DNA of 64,000 nucleotides. Origin: Torreya grandis. Its lineage: Eukaryota; Streptophyta; Pinopsida; Cupressales; Taxaceae. Shown in pieces: positions 45,942-56,579 of the stretch (position 1 is the stretch's first letter; each line of letters begins with the position of its first letter). A model generated the notes under the pieces. It ran no database searches. It saw nothing but the letters and a program-made list of their open reading frames with translations, and was not told the origin of the DNA. Both the position numbers and the translations under genes were made by a program. Location of the stretch: the NCBI GenBank assembly GCA_037957365.1, contig JARHVA010000592.1, positions 496,001 through 560,000 on the forward strand, written 5' to 3'.

Positions 45942-48310
45942 ATGGCATCTAAAAATTCTTCTACACCTCATCCACTAGATGCACTCTTGAATTTATCTCA
46001 TGATTATAATAATGAATGGACTAATTTTTGAGATTGCACATTAGAGCATAATAATGACTTCATTTATAATGATGATGATGATGAATATTATTATAATGAT
46101 GGATATGAGGATTATTATGAGCATGACAATACAAATAAACATGAGGATATAGTGGTTACATCATCCTCTCTTTCCTCTTACTCTTTTCTTACTCCTAAAA
46201 ATCAAATTAACAATATAATTCCAAAAGAACCTCTTATTGGTAGTGTTTTATTCCAATGTGATCCTAACTTTTCAACATATTCAAAATAAATCAATATAAG
46301 TGCACTACACAAAAATCACTCTTGCATGTTTCAAGTAAAGTAGATTCTAACAATGCATCTTATTTACTCTTCTCAATTACATTTAGAAAAACAAATATAA
46401 AGGATATTACACCTTTTATAAATGCACAAATTAAGGTAGATGAAATTACTATATCAGCTTAATTCACATTTCAAGCTCAATGCAATGATTCTTTACATCA
46501 AATAGATTATGTAAATGTATCTAAATCTTCTCCTATATATCATAATGTGAAAAAATAAAACATGGTTGTTACTTCTCCTTCTATTGATTCCAAATTAGAA
46601 AGTGATAATAATGCTTACATCTCAAAAATGACTAGTGAACAAATGCCTTGCATTCCACCTACATATGATGATACATTGCATAATAGTAAAAAGTTAACAT
46701 CTTCTCCTTCTCTTTCTCTTAATGAACATGTGGATGATACTTTTTTTACTCTTACTTATTCAAATGAATTAAATTTTTATTTTTATGAACCATGGGATAA
46801 TGATCATTATTATGATTATGATGAAGATGACATAGAAAATACACCTTATACTTCTTCTATTACCTCACATATCTCTCTTGTTCAACCAAACAATAGGTCA
46901 CATGTAAAAAGACACACACACACACACTTATTCTTATGTGCATAATTTACATTCACTAGAGAATAAAACAAATTCTATTCAACTAGTATGTGATACTCCT
47001 TCACAACCTAACAATATACAAGATATCAATGAATCTCCCTTAATCCCCCTTACTAAAATAAAACCTATTTCTCAAACCCAAATGAGGGTGATAGCTCATT
47101 TCCCTCTAACTATTACACCTCCAAAGGTTATTGAGAGCACACCAACCCTTTCTAAATAAGATTTCCAATCTAATATACCAATGGCTAAAATAAATAACAA
47201 AATCCAAGTATTAAATGAACCCATTTATAATGATAATATATGTTCACAAGTGTTAAATTATGTAATGCATGTTTTGGGTACTTTGAAAAAATAAGTACAT
47301 CATCTCACTTTGGATAATAAATCATATAAATATCAGGTTGATGCCAATGCTATACATAATAACCCTATTCCTAGAAAAATTTCAATTATGAGGTTACCAC
47401 ACAAATTTTAGATAATGGTGTTACCCATCTTTGATGGACAAGGAGATCCATATTTACACCTTCAAGCTTATGAGAAATCCATGGATCATATAACAAACAA
47501 GTTAATTCTACTACAAGTATTTCCAAAGTCACTAAATGGGAAATCGTTACATTGGTTTCACCATACACTCCATATTGGATCTTTACATACATATGAAGAG
47601 ATAAAGATAGTCTTCCTCAGGTATTATATACAAAATAAGGTACCTCTAGTCACACATGAGATATTACCTTCACTACACCAAGGCGAGATAGAGCCTACGT
47701 TGAAATACATTTTATGGTTCAAAGCCTGTTTGCATTAGTTAATTTATCAACCGATGGATTTATTAGTACAATACATCTTTGATAGAATTTTAATCTATTA
47801 TCTCAAGGAGAGATTGCTATATCAGACATCTAAATCATTCAGACATATATGTAATGTAACTATAACATTAGAGGCACAAATGAGATTATAAATTACACAG
47901 TTATAGGTAAATTTGGCTATACATCCCTTCGAGCCACAAACATCAAATTTGGTACAAGAGCCTACTCCACTTCCAATTTAAAAACTAGTGGAATAGAAAT
48001 AACCAAAAAAAATACTCAATAAGAGCAAAGAACCACTCTACATAACATAGTCTATAGTTAATAGCTCATAGGTTATATGCAGAGGGGATATATACTTTTC
48101 ATATAGGATTGGGCCTCATGACATATTGCTTACAATACTAGACAAGGGGATGATCACAGTTCTTTCAACTAATCTTCATCCACCACACCATTTGCACTAG
48201 ATACCACATAAGAATTATTATCCTTTTCATTAGATAAATGGACATTCAGAAGACCATTGTTATGCTTTGAGCATGCATCGACCAGTATGTTAGTAAAGGC
48301 ATCATAAAAT
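45942..48310 (+). pseudogene. G2 gag
   Basis: An ATG at 45942 opens MASKNSSTPHPLDALLNL, then DYNNEWTNF and an acidic Asp/Tyr/Glu-rich stretch. Ser/Thr/Asn-rich linker frames follow (for example 46562-46945 with CIPPTYDDTLHNSKK). The capsid domain is 47415-47738: MVLPIFDGQGDPYLHLQAYE, LHWFHHTLHIGSLHTYEEIK, FLRYYIQNKVPLVTHEILPS. After a stop, a helix (LLYQTSKSFRHICNVTITLE, about 47815) and a C-terminal zinc-knuckle-like motif (YYPFHXINGHSEDHCYALSM, 48217-48280) follow. At least six stops or shifts. Gag would form the particle that carries element RNA. Confidence 0.75.
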
Positions 48311-49279
48311 TTACATAAGGGGCATCAAGCCCTCATTCAACACACTCTCATAGATCACAATCCTCTATAACAGAGTTATCCTAGGATGTTCCTTTTAAGG
48401 AACCATTGGTTACTCATTATATGAGCCCTGTGACTTCTAGGACAACCATTTATCAATAGTCCCATACATCACAGCCTCAACATTGATGGAAACTACTTCA
48501 AAAAGTTTAGAATGCATCTCTAGTGTACACATTGATTAAGATATTTTGGAACTAATACAAACCCAAAGGCATAGTTTTAGTAAAATCATCAATAAAAATA
48601 CTTAGAAATAACTACTGAGATCAAAATGTAATTTTAGTGCACATACCAATCAAAATATTTGGGAATAATTATCAAACCAAGGGCACAATTTCAATTTGAC
48701 AACTGATAAAGATATATGGAAATCATTACAGAGATTAGAACCCAAATTTAATTCACACACTAATTAAAATATTTTCAAAAAATCATACAACTCAGAGTGT
48801 AGTTTTAGAATGTCAACTAATCAATCTTTTTGCATCAAAGTCTACATATTCATAAACCAACAGTGCATCGCATGCAGCTCTAGTTTCATGATCTATGTCT
48901 ACATCAACATAATATGAGCAGTATGGTCATAGGTTATCCATGCCATTTAGGTTTTGATAGGGCACCTCACTATCACATGTCATACATGCAGACATATTAT
49001 AAATTATAAAATGAAAACCATATATCAATAAAATACAAAAACTTAATATCCTTCACATATGCCTCAAAAATTCATACAACATATATAAATCAATGAAATT
49101 TACTCCAACTAAAACAAAATTGTAAACATTAACATTTCAAATAATCAAACAAATTTAAATGCACAAGAATATATATAATATAACACAATCTAGTTGCTAA
49201 TACATAATGCCAAATTAAACAATAACCACACACACACACACACACACACACATCTATATATAAAACTCAAAACATAATT
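48311..49279. other. G2 gag-PMD spacer, no gene
   Basis: Contains a loosely repeated phrase, TTTTAG(T)..CACA..AATCAAAATATTTGG, about every 120 bp (48535, 48645, 48760), and a (CA)n run at 49227-49252. No pol motif. Confidence 0.5.
49227..49252. repeat. (CA)n microsatellite
   Basis: About 13 CA units. Confidence 0.95.
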
Positions 49280-50980
49280 TCAATATAAATGTAGTGCATC
49301 ACTTAATGATGCAAATATGCCTACTAGGACCAACTCCCTTACTCTCATATTAGACACACCAAAACCTAAATTAGAGGCCCCACTATCTTGACCTTGATAT
49401 ATGGCTATGCCTACTCTTTCTCTTTCGATACATGTCAAGATCAGACCTATACTTGGCATACTCTTATTGAAGTTGTATGTAGTCATCTACTATATGACTA
49501 TTATCCCCACCTAGAGCATCAAGAGAGGGCACACTATGTCTCTATAGCTCCACACAAATCATCTCTATCTATTGTTGCTTGCCTAAATGATACAATCACT
49601 ATCATTTCCCAATCAAATAAATGGGTATGTACCCTAGTAATATTGGTGGTCCTCTCTACCAATCCATCATTAATGACATCATCTATGATATTCCATGTCA
49701 ACTCACATAGTGTCAAATCAATAGTGACCTCCCAATACTTGTCATCTCTTAAACTTACAACATTTCATAGGAATCTTATTATATAAAAACACATAATAAA
49801 ATTTACATGAAACATATAAACAAACTATCCAACTTACCATCAATAACCCTCAGGGGCTGTACATCTAGTACCTCATCTATGATCATCCCACCTCTCAAGA
49901 ATAGGGGTTCCCATATGTGCTCACTCTACTAGGTCATGTAGGCCTTGGTCACTCTAACATCATCCATATTTGGTACCTCAATCTCAAGATCATGATCCAT
50001 AAGTGGCATAGGAGCTAGCTCAATAATCGATGTTCTCAGCCTATTACCCAACCTCATAGGATCCTAAGAACTACTCAACCACACCATAAGTGTTAGGGGA
50101 ACATCTTGTACAATATAAAAATGTTAGGTAACCCTCTCATACTAAAACTACTTATATACATTATCCCAATGATCATGTGTCCAACAACTAACAAAATCCA
50201 CCTTAACTATGTGTTATTCTGTGGCCACCCTTGATAGTCCCATAGGGTCTCTAGATTATATCCTCTAATCTCAAACTATCTAGTAGCTATTGAAAATATG
50301 TAGTACTCCTCCTTAGTGCATGCCCTATCTTAGTCCATATCCATGCAAATAATTATGGATGAGCCTATCTATCCCATGGATTTTACACTAGCTTACTCAC
50401 AACTATGTGCTCATATGTCTAGTATTGTAATGGTGTTGATGCACCGATACCCGCACCACTCATCTCTTGTGTAAAGTGATATAGGTCACTGTATAAATGA
50501 GCCACCATGGTATGACCCCAAGAGTACATAGTGCCATGATTATTGATATCTTGCACTATCTTATGCATCCTATAAAAGATCAAGACACCACTCCCATCCA
50601 CAACAATAAATGATGACAATAACACAACTAGAAATTTCTGCAATTGTAGAACATCAACCATCAAAATCATGGTCAATAAAATCTCACTTAGGCTACCTAT
50701 GTGATGAGTCCCTTCCACCATGGAAGAGAAGTACCTAGATGTTTTTTATATAACTTGAGGACTAGTAGCCTCCTATAATATAGCCCATTGCCTAGAGATT
50801 GGCAACCATAAGAGATGATAGACATCCTCCAATGTCATAATCATCTTACTTGTAGGTAGCCAAAATGTACATGTGTTTGCCTTCTACCTCTCACGTAATG
50901 CAGTGATCATATGCTTATCCCAAGGCACTTTATCTAAGAAGGCAACATATCACAAGCTTGATCTCTTGAGCACATTTATT
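49280..50980 (-). pseudogene. Antisense plant mobile domain (PMD) gene of G2
   Basis: Minus strand, opposite to gag. One frame from about 50965 down to 50419 reads YVAFLDKVPWDKHMITALRE, then R-stop-KANTCTFWLPTSKMIMTLEDV, YHLLWLPIS, and after two more stops MVEGTHHIGSLSE and KIVQDINNHGTMYSWGHTMV followed by AHLYSDL. This is the diagnostic PMD series: D-x-x-LITALxERW, TFxLPxGEMTITLEDVxxLLxLPI, then YxWGxxxLAxLYxxL. Later frames (49716-49534, 49486-49280) cover the C-terminal part but lack motifs I know. It aligns with the G1 copy at 14064-15660. Cellular PMD proteins (MAIN, MAIL1) take part in silencing and genome stability in plants; what a retrotransposon gains from one is not settled. Confidence 0.82.
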
Positions 50981-51975
50981 CCACCTTAGACAAGGGCAAA
51001 CCCTATATAGTCTCCATCATCTTATATGTATGGAACTCCCTCATATGGGCATAAACCTGTAAAATTACAACCAAATTTAACATTAGTAAAACAAATAATA
51101 AAATTAGTAAACAAAAATAGGCATAAGAAATCATTCAACCATGATAAACATCACATCTTGGGCCTATTAGAGACTATCACTACCTAGAAGATATTAACAT
51201 TGGACAGTAGTGCCACACTATGGATAGTAGCACCGGGATTTGGATAGTAGTGCCCAAAATGGGACACTAGTGCTAATTTCTCTAAAACAACCCTAAAATA
51301 TTATTTTTACTATAAAACCAATAAAAAAGACAATAAAATTTTAAAAATAGGAAAATTTTGAGTCCCTTACTGGGCAGACCCCCTCGCTGATCTGAATTCA
51401 TGCCTCAACCTCCTTATATTGTGATAAACTATCATCTCATCTCCTTGACATGTTTCTCTCTCTCAGACTAAAAATTATTTCCACTCAAATGATGCAAATG
51501 AATTGCTAATGATTCGAAATGACCTATTTAATTCATAACCTTCTCAATTCCACCTTATTAAGTTTACCCCTGTGTGCCAATTTTGCTAATCAAGACAACT
51601 CTCTTGTTATTAACATATCTTGAGAACCATAGCTCTAATTCATAAACTATTTCTTGTACATGGGACTTAATACCGATATACTATGTACCATACTGGTAAA
51701 ACCAATCCCCTCATAATTTTCAAACCTAAAAAATGATAAAAAAATAATCACATTCTATTAATAATACAATAGACCAAGCATCTATCCAATTACATAATAA
51801 ATTATCAACTCTGACACAATAAAAACATTATTCAAACCTAATACAAAATTACAACTACTAATTAATAACTACATAATTTATCTTTATAGATTTTGGTTAC
51901 ATATCCTCACCATAGTCTCATATCTCTCACCAAAATGAGGGAATATGCATAGATTGATTCATATATACATAGTTA
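50981..51975. other. G2 region upstream of the antisense PMD gene
   Basis: No gene seen. The minus strand shows VYAHMREFHTYKMME near 51050-51005, which may be part of the PMD N-terminal exon. Phrases like TGGATAGTAGCACCGGG / TGGATAGTAGTGCCC repeat at 51205-51270. Confidence 0.4.
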
Positions 51976-51979
51976 CATT

Positions 51980-52450
51980 CAAATATACAGACACACATGT
52001 CTACACAGGTTTACATAGGCATCCAGAGTTATAGATTTTAAGATATATAGATGCACAGGTCTACTCAAGTTTACATAGGCATATAGAGTCATAGATTTTT
52101 TAGATATATAAATGTTCAAGTCTACACATGTATACACATGCATCTAGAGTTATAAATTTCTAGATATACAAATGTACAGGTATACATAGGTTTACACATG
52201 CATCCAAAGTCACAAATTTTAAAAAATATATAGACACATGGGTCTACATAGGTTTACACAGGCATTCATAAGCACATATTTTTAGATATATATAGACACA
52301 TAGGTCTACACAAGTTTACACATGCATCTAGAGTCAAATATTTTTAGATATATAGATGCACATGATCTACCTAGGTTTACATATATTTTCACAAGTTTTT
52401 AGATATACATACACACAGGTTTACATTGGTTTTATGCAGGTTTACATAGG
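51980..52450 (+). repeat. Tandem repeat, about 60-62 bp period, seven to eight copies
   Basis: Units of the form AGATATATAGATGCACAGGT, then CTACACAGGTTTACATAGGC, then ATCTAGAGTCATAGATTTT, starting near 52019, 52079, 52139, 52199, 52260 and 52322, with degenerate edges. Confidence 0.9.
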
Positions 52451-52724
52451 TATTTAGATGAACACTTTACATAGATAAATAACTTTGACATAGGTATAAA
52501 AATTCATTTAGATGTTCAGACACATAGCTACATTGCTTAGATATCAGGATTAGGGGGCATGATGTAGAGTGCATGTTCTTGGTCCCCATTTTTAGATTTA
52601 TCAAGTTACGCTAGTATCATCACTAGTATAATTTCTATTATCATCACCATGTTTTTTATAATTTGGGTCATAAGACCATCTATAATGGTTGATCCATAAC
52701 ATTACACTAGACCTAGTTTACATA

Positions 52725-52960
52725 GTCAGATTTAGAGTGGGGGCAAGCGAGCCTTATTTTATCCACACATTCAATTTAAATTACTTAGATTTAGAGTGGG
52801 GGAAAGTGAGATTTGTTTCTCCATGCATACATATTACATACTCATATTAAGAATGGGGGCAAGTAAGCCTTATTTAACCATGAGTTTAATTTACATTAAT
52901 CAGATTCAGATTAGGGGCAAGTGAGTCTTGTTTGTATATGCATTTAGTTTACATACTTAG
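52725..52960 (+). repeat. Tandem repeat carrying a polypurine-like core, about 62-bp period, four copies
   Basis: AGATTTAGAGTGGGGGCAAG at about 52731, with matches at 52788 (GTGGGGGAAAGTGAG), 52850 (AATGGGGGCAAGTAAG) and 52908 (TTAGGGGCAAGTGAG), each followed by CTT(A/G)TTT and a T-rich part. Confidence 0.88.
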
Positions 52961-53138
52961 TTTCAATATACGAGAATTCACACCATATACCTCCCTTCAC
53001 ATGTTAGACTCTAGTTCTTATCCACTTCTCTGGCCAATAAGTGGGCCAAATACATATTACATTCACACAAGTAATTACATGTACCTATTTATATTTTCTT
53101 TTACTCTAGTACTTCCATTTCATTGCATTACTAGAATT

Positions 53139-53150
53139 AAAGGGGGAAAA
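53139..53150 (+). other. G2 polypurine tract
   Basis: AAAGGGGGAAAA directly before the 3' LTR start at 53151. Confidence 0.88.
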
Positions 53151-54388
53151 TGTAAACACCTTAATTTGGTCAAGCAACCACAATTACTATGTATTTTATC
53201 TCTATTTCACATAAGGGTCATAGTGATGGTTATAGTTCTTGTTTGTGTGGTCATATTGAGTCTTTTGGTCTTTATTATGTCTTATTTTCTCTATTTTTAA
53301 CACTCTCAACAGTCATAAGTCACCTTTTCCTAGTCCCAAGGGCCCCTAGCCTTTCATCCCTAGTTTTTGTTCTATTCATAGCCTTAGGACATTATCACTA
53401 ATTTAAGGATAGTAGCACCACATGGTGCTAGTTCCCACTTATAACTCTAGTGTTTGATGGACCCTTTCACATGTGTTTGAGTCCTAACCCCTCCATGACC
53501 CTCCTCTTATGCTTTTTTATATATTTTTCATGACTTGTCAACCAACGAAACAAGGTATTATATTCAAAACAAATATACTCCTATATAAATAGCCTCACAA
53601 GTCATTTTACATCTATCACTTACTATTTTAGCACTTGTTTACATTAAATCAACCAATAGTACAACTCAAATACTTTGCATACTACTCAACTTTCACACCT
53701 AAACTTTTACATGCTTGATTAAAGAAGGGCATAGGTAAAATTCATTTCTAGCATAGTATGAAAGTTGATGGTGCAAATTCCCTAAGGGATAAATACATGC
53801 GATCTGAGACCCCTAACATTTGGGTTAATGTAGGCAATGACCAAGACAACATGGGTTCTACTTTGTGCGACGTAACATCCCACAACCCAGTTTTTCCTTT
53901 CTTTTTACATTTGATTAGTTCATTATTTCATGTGTGTAAGTATTCATTAAGGTTTTGAATAAGATTTAACTAAAATAGTGGCACAAGCGATTCCCTACAT
54001 GACACAAAATCACCTATAAGACCTTTAGAAACTCCCACAGATTCCTAAAAAGTTATATAAAATCACCACAAAAAGGAAATTAGTGCCATAATTAGACACA
54101 CGCACCACATGGTACTAATGTCCTAAAGGGGGAGCTACTGTCTAGATCAAAATATCAAAAAATAGACATAAGATGAAATATTCCTCTGTGTTTGCTCAAT
54201 CATTTCCAATACCCTGATCCACAAAAAACTTTGTGTATATCCAAATAAGTTCCTTTTCCTGTTGTAGTTACTATTTTAAGAAAGTTACATAGAATCAATA
54301 AAGTCTTATTTTATTCTAGATTAACAACAGACCCAAGCCTTTAATCCAATTTAGGATTTACATAGTAAAACCCTTAAATGTTAAAACA
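53151..54388 (+). repeat. G2 3' LTR
   Basis: 1238 bp, TG...CA ends. TATA box TATATAAAT at 53582-53590; AATAAA at 54297-54302 in the same context (GAATCAATAAA) as 45455. Confidence 0.88.
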
Positions 54389-54393
54389 TAAGG
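54389..54393 (+). repeat. Target-site duplication of G2, right copy
   Basis: TAAGG, compare CAAGG at 44346-44350. Confidence 0.7.
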
Positions 54394-54904
54394 ATCTCAA
54401 AATTTAAGGACATTTCTATTAAATAGAATGCTCTTGGTCTATTTTATTCCTAGGTCCCTTCGACCATTTTCTCCCTAATTTTGTGATTCTCTTTTTCATA
54501 TTTTTATTCTTTTTGTGTGTCTACTTCCATGCCAGTAGGGTCTTAACTTGAGATAAAGAAGTTTAGAAACAAACAAGTGCACAATGCATGTATATAGGAT
54601 AAGGAATAAATAAAAAAAATGAGTAGAGTTTCATAGGTTAAGAGTGATAAAATTTTAAGTATAAGACCTAAATTGAAGTGGCTAGGGAAAATTAGTATCT
54701 CAATTCCTCAAATTACATCATTTCTATTTGATTGTGAAAGTGAAAATTCATATAAGGATTAGGTCTTACATCACATAAATTATTTTTTAGCTAAATTACT
54801 TGTTGGTTTCCAATTTTTATAGAGAGAAAAGGGTTTTGAAATTCATTTTAACTATTTATGGGTTTAATAAAGGAGATAATTTTTCCATATATATTCAATA
54901 TTTT

Positions 54905-55563
54905 CTAGGAAACCAAAGTTGTTTGTTCAGTTGATGACCACAATGGAGACTCCTCCATCTCTACAAGCTAAGGCAGACATAGGCATTATTGCTACAATGT
55001 CATCTATGTAGGCACTCACTGAGTTAATTTTTAACTTGTAATTTTGAATTGTAAATATAGATTTATTTTAATAATTTTACTAGATAATTGAGCAAATATA
55101 ATTTATGTGAATGTATTGTGTATGTAGGGTTGTCAGATGACATATGATAGCCCTATTTAGATGATTAGCATAGTACATTCTCATTGTTTATTCCCATTTC
55201 ACACACCTGTTCATGCACCTCAACTTGTCATTGACCCTATTAAGCATTAGACACATATTGATGATGACCACTAGATTACAATAAGTGCATGTTTAAATTA
55301 TTATTTTTATATATTAGTTTAAAATTAATTTTTGAACATGGTTACATGTATAGTATGTAAATTTACTAATAATATTGGAATTTGAATATGTTTAGCCACA
55401 AGTGATCTATGAGCATAGAAGGACTAGCAGTTGGACCTTGGATGAATCCAAGGCATATAAGGGATCTCCATCTATGAGCAAGGCATCCCAAGAGGAGTCT
55501 TATTCAAAGAAGGCAAAGAGAAAAAGAGACTATTTGATGAGTAGGATGTCTTATAATATGTAA
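54905..55563 (+). pseudogene. Exon-like fragments of an unidentified host sequence, right part
   Basis: Coding-like blocks alternate with AT-rich intron-like DNA: 54905-55010 (KPKLFVQLMTTMETPPSLQA, then KADIGIIATMSSM), 55129-55275 (QMTYDSPI, then FHTPVHAPQLVIDPIK; preceded by TATGTAG) and 55396-55563 (PQVIYEHRRTSSWTLDESKA, YKGSPSMSKASQEESYSKKA, KRKRDYLMSRMS, stop). The last block has a basic C-terminus with a possible nuclear localisation signal (KKAKRKR). Family not recognised; stops occur in the second block. Confidence 0.4.
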
Positions 55564-56579
55564 TTGTTTGTATTCCTATATGGAAATGTATGGTTTTTTG
55601 GAATTATATGTGTCTATGAAGTTCACATGACATTATATTATGTTGTTAGATGACATAATATTTTGTATTCCTATATGGCAATGTATGCATTATTGACATT
55701 ATATGCCTATATGGCATTCACCCAAAATTATATTATGTTCTTATTTTGTATGAATTTATGGATACATATTAATATGTTCACATTTTTTGGTGATCACATT
55801 TTCACATATAATTTGGCTCACATTATTATTGTAAAACTAAATTTGATGGTTATATGGCAATATTCAGATATGACCATCTTTAATATTTCCTTTGTGTAAT
55901 TTGGTAAAACTAGCTTAAAATATTTCAATATGTGTTGCAATTAAAACTATATGGGAGAAAATAAAATAATGTTTGAGATAGATTCATATATTAAACTGTG
56001 AGTGCTTCTCATGATTGGGCTACACAATTTATCACTATTCTAATGTGGATACATTTGTTATAATGGTTTAATATCATTTGGGACTTGATATTCACATTTT
56101 ATATTCATTAAATTTATAGACATACCAAATTTATATTATAAGTACAATTAAAGCAAACAATGGAATACTCATCTCTTGCATACCTTCTTCAGATGTCATT
56201 ATACATTTTACTTATAAAAGTTTGATGAAGTGGTTATGTTCTACCTCCTTTGGGATGTTATCCCTTTGGATATGATTTGCATTCTTGTTTGATGTTTTCA
56301 CCTTTATCAAAAGGCTTTCTTCTTCTTGGATTTAAATTTCATTCACCCATGTCATCATTAAGTGATGTTGTTCTATCTCCTTCTCCATAGAGTTGTTTCC
56401 CTTATTTTAGAGACTCTTCTTTGGCCCTTTGAAGTAGTGAAATATTGTAATTATCATGTCTCCTAAGGCCTTGGAATATTTTGGTGGTTATATATATTTT
56501 ATTTCACTTCATAAATTTTTTTCTCTCCCTCTCCACTGTACTTAGCTTGGCCATTTCTTCTTTTCTCATCATATATTTA
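55564..56579. other. Intergenic, nothing recognised
   Basis: AT-rich. The phrase TTTGTATTCCTATATGG(A/C)AATGTATG occurs at 55567 and 55663, a local duplication. Confidence 0.5.

Larger units (their letters stand above)
44351..54388 (+). mobile_element. G2: gag-only LTR retrotransposon with antisense PMD gene
   Basis: LTRs 44351-45546 and 53151-54388 share long blocks (GGTCACCTTTTCCTAGTCC, AAGGGCCCCTAGCCTTTCAT, ATTCTAGATTAACAA). The right LTR starts TGTAAACACC after the polypurine tract AAAGGGGGAAAA; the left LTR start is mutated to CATAAACACC. The flanks CAAGG/TAAGG fit a 5-bp duplication. Inside lie a sense gag (45942-48310) and an antisense PMD gene (49280-50980), then two purine-rich or T-rich tandem repeat blocks. 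No pol was found. Layout and LTR start match G1, so the two are members of one family or of sister families. Confidence 0.85.

Noticed and set aside
46915..46926. Short CA run in the G2 gag as a regulatory microsatellite
   Set aside because: Only about six units, within a decayed coding region; nothing to support a role.
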